Source: JAPLJM01 sp963708515 (GTDB lineage Bacteria > Desulfobacterota > Syntrophia > Syntrophales > Fen-1087). From it: 64,000 nt of DNA. Shown here piece by piece: positions 1-7,402 of this stretch. Every line of letters begins with the position of its first letter. Position 1 is the stretch's first letter. The translations under genes were made by a program, and so were the position numbers. The stretch is taken from NCBI GenBank assembly GCA_963708515.1, contig CAVPSX010000006.1:62001-126000 (forward strand), written 5' to 3'. Below the pieces are notes generated by a model. That model made no database searches, was not told where the DNA came from, and saw nothing but the letters and a program-made list of their open reading frames with translations.

Positions 1-345
1 GTAAAAGAAGCGGGTGCCACGCTGAATGTAAGGAGCGTCTTTGAGAAGATGCCCGCCGCCTTCAATGCGGAGAAGGCCGCCGGGAAGGATCTGGTCTTTC
101 AGTTCAATATCTCCGGTCCCGGCGGCGGCGACTGGTTTGTAACGATCAAGGACGGCGCATGCCGCGTCGAAGCAGGCATGGACGCCAAGCCGACGACGAC
201 GATCAAGATGGCGGAAGGGGACTTCCTCCAGCTCATCCAGGGCAAACTGGACGGTATGCAGGCGTTCAGCGCGGGCAAGCTCAAGGTGGAGGGCGACATC
301 ATGAAAGCCCAGTTGATCGGGAAGCTGTTCAAATTCAAGGCATGA
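1..345 (+). CDS. SCP2 sterol-binding domain protein (5' end outside window)
   Basis: Small lipid/acyl-CoA binding protein of the SCP2 fold. The frame is open to base 1 without a stop, and family members normally start a few residues before the 'VFEKMPAAFN' stretch, so the true start probably lies upstream of the window. The ATG at 49 would cut off the first helix. Visible SCP2 features are 'VFQFNISGPGGGDWFVTIKDG', the central 'PTTTIKMAEGDFLQLIQGKL' and the terminal 'GKLKVEGDIMKAQ'. It lies about 100 bp ahead of a thiolase-like gene on the same strand. SCP2 and thiolase are joined in eukaryotic SCP-x and are often neighbours in bacteria. Role as an acyl-CoA or lipid carrier is inferred from the family. 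Confidence 0.8.
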   Translation, partial: VKEAGATLNVRSVFEKMPAAFNAEKAAGKDLVFQFNISGPGGGDWFVTIKDGACRVEAGMDAKPTTTIKMAEGDFLQLIQGKLDGMQAFSAGKLKVEGDIMKAQLIGKLFKFKA

Positions 346-449
346 ACGCTTTGCATGATCGGTGAAAAATGGGTTACGGGCGGCGAAGCCTTTTTGTGGC
401 TTCAGCATAATCAGGAACGAATACCGATAAACCGTTGGAGGTGTTGAAT

Positions 450-1658
450 ATGGCTTCAGGAATCAGCGATAAGGTTGCGATCCTCGGGATGGGCTGCTCG
501 CGTTTCGGTGAACGCTGGGATATGGGGGGCGAGGAACTCATGGTGGAAGCCTTTACGGAGTGCCTCGCCGATGCGGGGATTGAAAAAAAGGCGATTCAGG
601 CAGCCTGGCTGGGTACCTGCATCGATGAGATCAACATGGGCAAGTGCGCCACGCCGATGGGAGTGGCGCTGCGTCTGCCCCATATCGGCGTCACGCGCGT
701 GGAGAACTACTGCGCCACGGGCACGGAAGCCTTTCGCGGGGCGGTGTATGCCGTTGCATCCGGGGCCTACGATATCTGCCTGGCCCTGGGCGTGGAAAAG
801 CTCAAGGACAGCGGCTACGGGGGGCTTCCCAATCCCGGCTCCGGTTTCGGCACGCTCTTCTGGCAGTGGATGGCCAATGCCACGGCGCCGGGCCTTTTCG
901 CGCAGCTTGCCTCGGCCTACGGCGCCAAATACCGGATTTCCGACAAGGATATCAAGCGTGCCATCGCCCATGTATCGGTGAAAAGCCATGCCAACGGGGC
1001 GCTGAACCCCAAAGCCCACCTTCAAAAGGCCGTGACGATGGACCAGGTGCTGTCGTCGCCGATCATCTCTCATCCGCTCGGGCTTTTCGACTGCTGCGGC
1101 GTCAGCGACGGCGCCGCCTGCGCGATTGTGACGACGCCCGAGATCGCCCGGAAGCTCGGCAAAAAGGACCTCGTAAGCGTAAAGGCGCTGCAGGTGGCCG
1201 TCAGCAGCGGCTACGAGGGGGGCTTCAACGAATGGGCGGGCGAGCATTTCGTGACGGCCGGCAAATGCAGCACCGCGGCCTACCGGGAAGCGGGGATCAC
1301 GAATCCCCGCGAGGAGATCAGCATGATGGAGCTGCACGACTGTTTTTCGATCACGGAGCTTGTGACCTACGAAGACCTGCATATTTCCGAACGCGGCAAG
1401 GCCTGGAAGGACGCCCTGGACGGGTTCTACGACCGGGACGGCAAGGTGCCGGCCCAGGTGGACGGCGGGCTCAAGTGTTTCGGGCATCCGATCGGCGCGT
1501 CCGGCCTGAGAATGATCTACGAGATGTACCTGCAGTTGCTCGGGCGGGCCGGCAAGCGACAGCTCAACGATCCCCGTTATGGGCTGACACACAACCTGGG
1601 CGGCTTTCCGCACCAGAATGTGTGCGCCATATCGATCGTCGGAAAATATAAAAATTGA
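450..1658 (+). CDS. Thiolase-family protein (SCP-x type acetyl-CoA acetyltransferase-like)
   Basis: Thiolase-fold protein of 402 residues, expected to make or cleave beta-ketoacyl-CoA. The nucleophilic cysteine is probably Cys88 in 'NYCATGTEA'. The 'ELHDCFS' motif and His346 in 'FGHPIGASG' match the SCP-x branch. The C-terminal second-cysteine motif of classical thiolases (CxGxG) is replaced by 'HNLGGFPHQNVCAI', which is common in this branch and leaves the exact reaction uncertain. An in-frame TTG lies at 435, but GGAGGTG at 437-443 places the start at ATG 450. It sits between the SCP2 gene and an acyl-CoA dehydrogenase, so a role in fatty or aromatic acyl-CoA degradation is likely. The stop codon lies inside the left 12-bp direct repeat of a small insertion. 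Confidence 0.85.
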   Translation: MASGISDKVAILGMGCSRFGERWDMGGEELMVEAFTECLADAGIEKKAIQAAWLGTCIDEINMGKCATPMGVALRLPHIGVTRVENYCATGTEAFRGAVYAVASGAYDICLALGVEKLKDSGYGGLPNPGSGFGTLFWQWMANATAPGLFAQLASAYGAKYRISDKDIKRAIAHVSVKSHANGALNPKAHLQKAVTMDQVLSSPIISHPLGLFDCCGVSDGAACAIVTTPEIARKLGKKDLVSVKALQVAVSSGYEGGFNEWAGEHFVTAGKCSTAAYREAGITNPREEISMMELHDCFSITELVTYEDLHISERGKAWKDALDGFYDRDGKVPAQVDGGLKCFGHPIGASGLRMIYEMYLQLLGRAGKRQLNDPRYGLTHNLGGFPHQNVCAISIVGKYKN

Positions 1659-1739
1659 CGACTTCGTAAAAAGTCGAGAATTCCCTCCCCTCGATGGGTG
1701 AGGGGGAAAGGGACTTTTTACGAGTCCATAAAAATTGAC
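1648..1739. repeat. MITE-like inverted-repeat element with 12-bp flanking direct repeats
   Basis: The 12-mer ATAAAAATTGAC occurs at 1648-1659 and again exactly at 1728-1739. Between them lies a 68-bp segment (1660-1727) whose ends are near-perfect inverted repeats: GACTTCGTAAAAAGTC inward from the left, and GACTCGTAAAAAGTC on the opposite strand from the right. The middle is purine/pyrimidine-biased (ccctcccc...gagggggaaaggg). The layout looks like a short non-autonomous insertion with a target duplication. The left repeat contains the thiolase stop codon and the right one abuts the Shine-Dalgarno of the next gene. A related half copy lies at 48425-48487. Confidence 0.6.
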
Positions 1740-1752
1740 AGGGAGAGGCAAT

Positions 1753-2895
1753 ATGGACATCATTCAATACACCGATGAACACAGGATCTTTCGGCAAACG
1801 CTGAGAAAGTATCTTGAAAAGGAAGTCACGCCGCACGCGGAGGAGTGGGAGGAAGCCGGGATCGTCCCGCGCGAGGCCTGGAAAAAAATGGGGGAGCAGG
1901 GTTTTCTGTGCACGGCGGTGCCCGAAGAATACGGAGGTGCCGGCGGGGATTTTCTCTACTCGGTGATCGTGACCGAAGAAATGGCCCGGACCAATTTCAG
2001 CGGACTGGCCGCCCCGCTGCACAGCGACATCATCGTTCCCTACATAGTATCCTTCGGCTCGGAAGCGCAGAAAAAAAAGTATCTGCCCGGGTGCGTGTCC
2101 GGCGACATCATCACGGCCATCGCCATGACGGAACCCAACACGGGCAGCGACCTGGCGGCCATCCGGACGACGGCCGTCGAGCAGGGCGGCGAGATTGTTT
2201 TCAACGGACAGAAGACCTTCATTTCGAACGGCATCAACTGCGACCTGCTGGTGCTGGCCGCAAAGGATCCGGCTGCGGCCAATCCGCACCAGGCCGTGGA
2301 CCTTTTCCTGGTCGAGGCCGGAACCCCCGGATTCGAGAAGGGGAAGCAGATCAAGAAAGTCGGGTGGCATTCCCAGGATACGGCAGAGCTTTACTTTACG
2401 GACTGCCGGGTTCCGGCCGCCAACCGCCTCGGCGAGAAGGGCTCCGGCTTTCTAAAGTTGATGCTTAAGCTGCAGCAGGAACGGCTCATATGCGCCATCG
2501 GCGCTCAGGCCGGCGCAGAACTCATGCTGGAGCTGACCATCCAGTACTGCAAGGAGCGCGTGGCTTTCGGGAAGCCCATTTCCAAGTTCCAGCATACGCA
2601 GTTCGAAATTGTCGAAATGGCCACGGATATCCGGCTCGGACGGACCTTTCTGGATAAGCTGATCGTGGACCACATGGAAGGCAAAGAAATCGTCGTGGAT
2701 GTGTCCATGTCCAAGTTCTGGATCACCGACATGGCCTGCCGCGTGGCAGACCGGTGTGTTCAGCTCCACGGCGGCTACGGCTACTGCGAGGAATATCCCA
2801 TTGCCAGAGCCTGGCGGGACATCCGCGTGACGCGCATCTTTGCCGGAACCAACGAAATCATGAAGATGATCTGCGCCCGGTTCATGGGGCTGTAG
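1753..2895 (+). CDS. Acyl-CoA dehydrogenase
   Basis: FAD-dependent acyl-CoA alpha,beta-dehydrogenase of 380 residues, full length for the family, acting in the cytoplasm with electron-transfer flavoprotein as usual partner. Domain order is N-terminal helical region, middle beta domain ('AIAMTEPNTGSDLAAI', substrate/FAD signature) and C-terminal helices ('RVAFGKPISKFQ', 'QLHGGYGYCEEYPIARAWRDIR'). The position holding the catalytic Glu in SCAD/MCAD (YEGT) is 'FAGT' here. A Glu in 'AQAGAELMLEL' aligns with the LCAD/isovaleryl-CoA dehydrogenase base, so the base probably comes from that helix. GGGAGAGG at 1741-1748 fixes ATG 1753 over an upstream TTG at 1735. The gene converges with metK with almost no gap. 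Confidence 0.9.
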   Translation: MDIIQYTDEHRIFRQTLRKYLEKEVTPHAEEWEEAGIVPREAWKKMGEQGFLCTAVPEEYGGAGGDFLYSVIVTEEMARTNFSGLAAPLHSDIIVPYIVSFGSEAQKKKYLPGCVSGDIITAIAMTEPNTGSDLAAIRTTAVEQGGEIVFNGQKTFISNGINCDLLVLAAKDPAAANPHQAVDLFLVEAGTPGFEKGKQIKKVGWHSQDTAELYFTDCRVPAANRLGEKGSGFLKLMLKLQQERLICAIGAQAGAELMLELTIQYCKERVAFGKPISKFQHTQFEIVEMATDIRLGRTFLDKLIVDHMEGKEIVVDVSMSKFWITDMACRVADRCVQLHGGYGYCEEYPIARAWRDIRVTRIFAGTNEIMKMICARFMGL

Positions 2896-2896
2896 G

Positions 2897-4081
2897 CTAT
2901 TTCGCCGCCGCCCGCAGCTTCTTGACCATGTCCGTCTTTTCCCAGCGGTAATCGTCCATAAACAGCGTGATCGGGATCTTCCGGTAGATGTCGCTGTTGA
3001 GGAGATCGAATTTTTCTATCATCCCGGCCGGTGTCAGGTCGAAGAGCTGCTCGATGAGTTTTTCGAGTTTCCCGTCGGGAAGTTTTCCCGTGCCGAAGGT
3101 ATTGACATAGGTTGAGAAAGGCTTGGCCACGCCGATGGCATAGGCGATCTGAACGGAACACTTATCGGCCAGCCCCGCCGCCACAATATTTTTAGCGACA
3201 TGGCGTGCGCCGAATGCCGCGGAACAATCGACTTTCTCCGGCGTCTTGTTGACCACGGCACCGCCTCCCATCTGGGCGCCCGGATAGCCGCCGTAAAACT
3301 GGACGACGAGCTTGCGGCCCGTCACGCCGGAATCGGCGGCGCCGCATGAGTTGACGGCCTGCCACTCGCCGGTGGGGTTGAACAGGAATTCCGTTTTCTT
3401 GTCGACCCAGTCCTTCAGGCATGCAAAAGCGATGTTATGGGCTTTCGCTTTGATCTGGCCCTTTTCGGCCTTCTTGACGATCCGGTAATCGATGGCGTTG
3501 GACATCAGCACCTTGGCTAAACGCAAGGGTTTGCCGGTCTTGTCGTCGTATTCCACGGAGACCTGGCCCTTGCCGTCCGGCGCAAAAACAGGATCGCCGC
3601 AGCGCTCAAAGGCGCGCATGAGCCGGCTCACCAGCACATAGGGCAGCGGCAGCAACTCTGGCGTCTCGTTACAGGCAAATCCGTACATGATGCCCTGATC
3701 GCCGGCGCCGATCTCATGTTTCTTGTTGAGATCCATGGACGTACCCTGATTGATGTCCGGCGACTGGGGGATGATCGCATTGAGAACTCCCAGGGAATTG
3801 CCGTTGAGGCCCAGGGCGGCGTCAGTGTATCCCAGAGCCACGACGCAATTCCGGACGACCTTGTCGATATCCACATAAACCCGCGTCCGGACCTCGCCGC
3901 CCACGAGGCAGATGCCCTTCCCAAGGAAGACCTCCAGGCCGCAATGGGGCATGTTGTGCAGGTTCAGCCCCGGCTTCATTTTCTTTTCTTCATCCAGAAT
4001 GGTTGCAATCACATTGGCCGCGATAATATCGGCAACAACATCCGGATGCCCAACCTTGATACTCTCTGATGAAATCTGCAT
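2897..4081 (-). CDS. metK: S-adenosylmethionine synthase
   Basis: Makes S-adenosylmethionine from methionine and ATP in the cytoplasm. The 394-residue product has the family landmarks: 'GHPD' at residues 11-14, 'GAGDQGIMYGFACNET', 'NPTGEW' and 'TGRKLVVQFYGG'. An in-frame extension reaches 4126, but AAAGGAGAG lies 7-8 bases before the ATG at 4081, and the extension would run into the terminator hairpin, so 4081 is chosen. The 5' leader carries a SAM-II-like riboswitch and an intrinsic terminator, which implies feedback by SAM. The 3' end meets the convergent acyl-CoA dehydrogenase gene. Confidence 0.95.
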   Translation of the reverse strand: MQISSESIKVGHPDVVADIIAANVIATILDEEKKMKPGLNLHNMPHCGLEVFLGKGICLVGGEVRTRVYVDIDKVVRNCVVALGYTDAALGLNGNSLGVLNAIIPQSPDINQGTSMDLNKKHEIGAGDQGIMYGFACNETPELLPLPYVLVSRLMRAFERCGDPVFAPDGKGQVSVEYDDKTGKPLRLAKVLMSNAIDYRIVKKAEKGQIKAKAHNIAFACLKDWVDKKTEFLFNPTGEWQAVNSCGAADSGVTGRKLVVQFYGGYPGAQMGGGAVVNKTPEKVDCSAAFGARHVAKNIVAAGLADKCSVQIAYAIGVAKPFSTYVNTFGTGKLPDGKLEKLIEQLFDLTPAGMIEKFDLLNSDIYRKIPITLFMDDYRWEKTDMVKKLRAAAK

Positions 4082-4126
4082 GAAATCTCTCCTTTCAGCT
4101 ACTTTTTTCAGTCGTAGTGCAAGCAC

Positions 4127-4150
4127 AAAAAAACCGCGCCGAAGCGCGGG
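4127..4150 (-). terminator. Leader terminator ahead of metK
   Basis: On the minus strand CCGCGC-TTCG-GCGCGG is followed by seven T. This is a UUCG-capped 6-bp GC stem with a U tract, placed between the SAM-II-like aptamer and the metK Shine-Dalgarno. Its 5' arm (CCGCGC) can alternatively pair with the 5' P1 strand of the aptamer (ATGCGG), which would act as an antiterminator. Confidence 0.8.
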
Positions 4151-4164
4151 CTGATATTTTAAAT

Positions 4165-4230
4165 CTTTTCAGCGCTTTAGCACATTTATAACGCGGAGCA
4201 ATTTACCATTAAATCACCGCATGCGGGCGG
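4165..4230 (-). promoter_or_regulatory. SAM-II-like riboswitch in the metK leader
   Basis: Read on the minus strand, the leader contains in order a P1 strand ATGCGG, the loop TGATTTAA, a spacer, TTGCT, the P1 partner CCGCGT, then TATAAATGTGCTAAAG. This matches the SAM-II pattern as I recall it (GAUUUAA ... UUGC ... GCGUGAUAAA ... GCUAAA). P1 is six pairs including one U-G, and UUGC/GCUAA can form the pseudoknot. Placement upstream of metK and directly before an intrinsic terminator fits SAM repression by premature termination. A possible -10 (TGATAATG) lies just upstream of the aptamer. SAM-II is best known from Alphaproteobacteria; SAM-V shares the binding core and is the main alternative. 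Confidence 0.75.
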
Positions 4231-4420
4231 GACATTATCACAAAAAAATTAAAAATCAAGCATTATTTGAAAATCGTTCATCTCATTAAACAAGGATTCA
4301 ACGACTCGTTAAAAAATCACGCCGTACGGATAGGTATGCTTTAAGGCCATTCCACCCATTGCACTTTATAAATGCATGAATACAAGCACTTACTGTATTT
4401 CTTGTCGTGGTCTTCTGTTC

Positions 4421-4436
4421 TGGCACGCTTCCCGCA
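4421..4436 (+). promoter_or_regulatory. Sigma-54-type -24/-12 promoter
   Basis: TGGCACG-CTTC-CCGCA keeps the complete -24 block and the invariant GG-N10-GC spacing of the sigma-54 consensus TGGCACG-N4-TTGCA; only the two T of the -12 block are changed to C. It lies about 50 bp ahead of the Shine-Dalgarno of the gene starting at 4486, in a non-coding stretch. Confidence 0.55.
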
Positions 4437-4485
4437 TTAGTAGAAGTCAAACAAAACGAACAAAATCCCAAGGAGGGTACAGATC

Positions 4486-4761
4486 ATGAAAAAGACAATC
4501 GGAACAATGATGGTGGCGGCGGCGGTGGTTCTTCTGACGGCAACTTTCAGCTTCGCGGAATACGCCCTGGCAGGCGCCGGCAACTTCCCCTATTTCCAGC
4601 TCGGCTGCCTGATCGTCGGCGGGCTGATCATCATTTCGCTCAAGAACAAATATGAGCGGATATACACCAGCGAGACCGTCGGCGCCTTCGCGCTCTACAC
4701 GGTGTTGATCGCCCTGTTCACGAATCCCGTGATCGATGCGATCAAGAACATGGTGGGTTAA
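4486..4761 (+). CDS. Small membrane protein of unknown function
   Basis: A 91-residue protein that I do not recognise as a named family. It has an N-terminal signal-like segment ending near 'SFAEYA' (residues 1-25), then two hydrophobic stretches, 'QLGCLIVGGLIIISL' (about 38-52) and 'GAFALYTVLIALFTNPVI' (about 66-83), separated by a charged segment. AAGGAGGG at 4470-4477 precedes the ATG. It is the first gene of a two-gene unit with an AtpZ-like gene 48 bp downstream, behind a sigma-54-type promoter and closed by a strong terminator. Function is unknown; a small accessory subunit of a membrane complex is one possibility. Confidence 0.7.
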   Translation: MKKTIGTMMVAAAVVLLTATFSFAEYALAGAGNFPYFQLGCLIVGGLIIISLKNKYERIYTSETVGAFALYTVLIALFTNPVIDAIKNMVG

Positions 4762-4809
4762 GCTTACGGATATCAGACAGGCCCATTTTCAGGAACGGAG
4801 GAACGGAAC

Positions 4810-5055
4810 ATGAACACGCAGACGACCCAGAGAAACACGCTTCGAGAGATGCAGCAGTACGGACACATCCTGATGCTCTCCGCCTGGGGATTCGCCATCG
4901 TCTTTGCGTCGCTTCTGTTCCTGTACCTCGGGCATCTGCTGGACGAGTGGCTCGGGACGGCGCCCAACTTCATGTTCGGGTTGTTCTTCCTGGCGCTGGC
5001 TACCTCCATCGGAAGGTTGTATCAGGAGGCCTGGCTCAAAAGGAAAAAGGTATAA
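4810..5055 (+). CDS. AtpZ/AtpI-like small membrane protein
   Basis: An 81-residue protein with two membrane segments, 'MLSAWGFAIVFASLLFLYLG' and 'FMFGLFFLALATSIGRLYQ', joined by 'HLLDEWLGTAP'. The G-x-x-L-D-x-x-x-G-T-x-P pattern between the helices is typical of the AtpZ/AtpI-related family, usually found ahead of F-type ATP synthase operons. No F-type genes are present here. The V-type ATPase operon begins about 1.7 kb further on, behind an unrelated gene and its own promoter. GGAGGAACGGAAC precedes the ATG. It is probably co-transcribed with the upstream 91-residue protein. A role in Mg2+/Ca2+ handling or assembly is known only for relatives. Confidence 0.75.
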   Translation: MNTQTTQRNTLREMQQYGHILMLSAWGFAIVFASLLFLYLGHLLDEWLGTAPNFMFGLFFLALATSIGRLYQEAWLKRKKV

Positions 5056-5124
5056 ACAAAAAAAGGGGGGGGAGATGACGAAGTCGTGTCCCCCCTTTAG
5101 CATAGGATCTTTTCATGATCTGCC

Positions 5125-5169
5125 AAAAGCCCCCTGATCCGATCGTGTCGGACAGGGGGCTTTTGTTTT
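5125..5169 (+). terminator. Rho-independent terminator after the AtpZ-like gene
   Basis: AAAAGCCCCCTG ... CAGGGGGCTTTT followed by GTTTTG forms a 12-bp stem with a U-rich tail. Two further hairpins flank it: a G-rich/C-rich stem at about 5058-5099 and ggctccccc...gggggagcc at about 5180-5219. Confidence 0.85.
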
Positions 5170-5170
5170 G

Positions 5171-5566
5171 AGGTTAACGCGGCTCCCCCCGCAGGCGGTA
5201 TTTTCCGCCGGGGGAGCCATTTGATCCACCTATGCCGTTTTCTCATGGCTTGGAATCACATTCGCATACAGTCGGTCTTCAACGGGCGATCATCACCAAG
5301 GGACCCTTCGTGTTTTATGTGTTGGATTCCAGCATCACGAACGATTAACGAACATCGCAGATCCTTATTTGTTGCCTATGTTATCGGCAGGATTGCAGCC
5401 CATCTTTAATGGATGGACCATGGGATTTCAAAATGCACGCTGTGGTTGAATTTATTGGCAACTTATGTCAAATACAAAAAGCCTATCGAGCCAGGACGTA
5501 TAGACAGGGGCTGACCGGAATGCAGGTCAGAATGAATTATGAATAAGAATGATGGGAGATGAAAGC
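5171..5566 (+). other. Intergenic stretch without a convincing gene
   Basis: After the terminator there is a second GC-rich hairpin (5180-5219), then AT-richer DNA. A 62-codon open frame at 5221-5409 has no Shine-Dalgarno and an unnatural composition. A small hairpin CTGACC...GGTCAG lies at about 5511-5530, just before the amidohydrolase gene. No promoter was clear enough to list. Confidence 0.5.
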
Positions 5567-6439
5567 ATGAAAATCATCGATGTCCAGGTGCAGACGTTTA
5601 CCCGGGAGGCCATGAAATACCAGCCCATGCTGGAAGATATCGAACGCATGATGCGAACCGTGTTCAAGCGGGAATCGGCCTTTGTTCCCGAAGAGGAATT
5701 CATCGCCGGATTGAAAGCAGCGGGCGTCCGGGCGATCATGATGAGCCCCATGGGCTGGGCCAGGGCAGGGCGCGATCCGGCGCATATCAGAGCAATGCAT
5801 GACTACATGGGACACCTGAAAAAGACCTATCCCGACACGGTCCTGGGCTGTTGGGGCGACATCGATCCCAGGCTCGGCGCGAGCGGCGCCCGCGAACTGG
5901 AAAGATGCATCAAGGACGTGGGCATGCTGGGAATCTATACCGGCGCCATTCTGACAGGCATACCGGTCAATGACAAACTTTACCGGCCCTTGTTTGAGGT
6001 ATGCGCCGCCGCCGGCGTTCCGGTAAAACTGTCAGTCGGCATGACCGCCATGGGCCAGGGCACTCCCGGAGGAGGCGGGGTTCATCTGAGCTATGAAAAT
6101 CCGATCCCCTATGTGGACGATGTTGCCATCCAATTCCCCAACCTGACCATTATTGCCGCCCATTGCGCCTGGCCTTTTCACAACGAGATGACCGCCGTGA
6201 TGATCCATAAAGCCAATGTCCACAATGAGCTGCACGGCTGGTCTCCGAAATATTTTCCCGCGGAACTCAAGCGGGAAATCAACGGACGTCTCCAGGACAG
6301 ATTCATGTTCGGTTCCGATTACCCCTGGTTTGCCTATGAGCGTCTCGTGCGCGACTGGGAATCAGATGGGTATAAACCAGAGGTTTTGGAGAAGGTCTAT
6401 GCTACAAACGCCCGCAGGATATTAGGGATTGAAGCTTGA
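5567..6439 (+). CDS. Amidohydrolase-fold (COG2159-like) protein lacking the HxH motif
   Basis: A 290-residue TIM-barrel protein of the amidohydrolase-2 type, related to decarboxylases/hydrolases such as ACMSD. The late-barrel residues are visible: 'IIAAHCAWPFHNEM' (a His ligand region) and 'FMFGSDYPWF' (the Asp). The first-strand metal motif, normally DxHxH, reads 'IIDVQVQ', so two of the usual histidines are missing. It may use another metal geometry, be metal-free, or have changed function. Of three possible ATGs at 5549, 5552 and 5567, the last is chosen because GGGAG lies eight bases before it. The gene stands alone between non-coding stretches, so the substrate is unknown. Confidence 0.75.
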   Translation: MKIIDVQVQTFTREAMKYQPMLEDIERMMRTVFKRESAFVPEEEFIAGLKAAGVRAIMMSPMGWARAGRDPAHIRAMHDYMGHLKKTYPDTVLGCWGDIDPRLGASGARELERCIKDVGMLGIYTGAILTGIPVNDKLYRPLFEVCAAAGVPVKLSVGMTAMGQGTPGGGGVHLSYENPIPYVDDVAIQFPNLTIIAAHCAWPFHNEMTAVMIHKANVHNELHGWSPKYFPAELKREINGRLQDRFMFGSDYPWFAYERLVRDWESDGYKPEVLEKVYATNARRILGIEA

Positions 6440-6588
6440 ACATGCCCTCCGGGAAATCTCCACGATCAAGGTCTTTTTTCGCGGGGCATCCTGAAAAAAT
6501 TCTTTTAATTTTTTCGGCAGCGTGCAGTTCACGTTAAGTACTGGATAATCTTTGTTACCCGTCCGTATTCAACTATTAAAAAAAATAC

Positions 6589-6617
6589 TTGCAAAAATCT
6601 TTCGCTTTGTTTATAAG
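6589..6617 (+). promoter_or_regulatory. Sigma-70-type promoter of the V-ATPase operon
   Basis: TTGCAA at 6589-6594, a 17-bp spacer and TATAAG at 6612-6617, in an AT-rich gap ahead of the subunit E gene. The leader to the start codon is about 150 nt. Upstream of it, GAAAAAATT...AATTTTTTC (about 6493-6515) could be a weak terminator for the amidohydrolase gene. Confidence 0.65.
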
Positions 6618-6775
6618 TCGCGCGGCATTGCTACACCCACCTTTTTTTCGTTGCAGTTTCGGACTCTAATTTTTAGGCGTTGCGGGGTAGCGATGTCCGT
6701 CCGCCGTGAAAATGAAGGGGATGGGATTTTCCGATGCCGGAAATGACGTATAGATCGTGACATGAGGGGATGAAC

Positions 6776-7396
6776 ATGGCAAAAACGTTGGGAGATATCA
6801 CGCAGGAGCTGAATGAAAAGGTATTGGCGCCGGCGAAGGCCGAAGCGGCTGAAATCGTCCGCAGCGCCAGGGATCAGGCGGCAGCAATCGTGGCAGAGGC
6901 GAAGGCCGCTTCGGAAAAAGTCAGTGCCGCAGCCAAAACTGATGCAGAGAATGTCCGGAAACAACTTCAGGTGGACATGGACACGGCCGCCCGAAACTTC
7001 ATCATCATGGTTCAGGAGAAACTCGAGGCCGCGGTGGTGGCCCCCGTCGTGGATGGGGAGATCAAGGCCGCCCTGGGCGACGCCGGGTTTCTCAAGCGCA
7101 TGATCGAAATTCTTCTGAACGAATTTCTGAAAAATCAGAGCAAGGAGCAGCCCTTGGAGATCCTCCTGCCCAAACAGAATCAGGCCGAGCTCGAAGCCTG
7201 GTTCCGTGAGAAATTCCGGGAGAAGGCGGCCGGGTCTCTGGTCGTACAGTTTACCGACAAGATAACCTTTGGTTTCCTTGTCGGTGTGAAAGGCCAGGGC
7301 GCTTATTTCAACTTCAGTTCCGGTCTCGTGGAAGCCTTCTCCAACTTCTGCTCGCCGCGCTTCCGCAAGCATTTCTTCGCACGTCAGGAGTCTTAG
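6776..7396 (+). CDS. atpE: V-type ATP synthase subunit E
   Basis: Peripheral-stalk subunit of the V/A-type ATPase (206 residues), linking the A3B3 head to the membrane part. The N-terminal half is an Ala/Glu/Lys-rich heptad helix ('AEAAEIVRSARDQAAAIVAEA'). The C-terminal half is a globular domain ending in 'FTDKITFGFLVGVKG', as in bacterial subunit E. ATGs lie at 6770 and 6776; GAGGGG at 6762-6767 suits 6776. It is the first gene of the operon E-DUF2764-A-B-D-I-K, the compact order seen in Chlamydia, spirochaetes and Bacteroidetes. The symbol follows V-type naming and is not the F-type c subunit. Confidence 0.85.
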   Translation: MAKTLGDITQELNEKVLAPAKAEAAEIVRSARDQAAAIVAEAKAASEKVSAAAKTDAENVRKQLQVDMDTAARNFIIMVQEKLEAAVVAPVVDGEIKAALGDAGFLKRMIEILLNEFLKNQSKEQPLEILLPKQNQAELEAWFREKFREKAAGSLVVQFTDKITFGFLVGVKGQGAYFNFSSGLVEAFSNFCSPRFRKHFFARQES

Positions 7397-7402
7397 GAGA
7401 AC

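Noticed and set aside
456..1763. Long minus-strand open frame (435 codons) across the thiolase gene
   Set aside because: Composition is Arg/Gly/His-rich and lacks family motifs; the plus strand carries a clear thiolase with a Shine-Dalgarno. It is a shadow of GC-rich coding.
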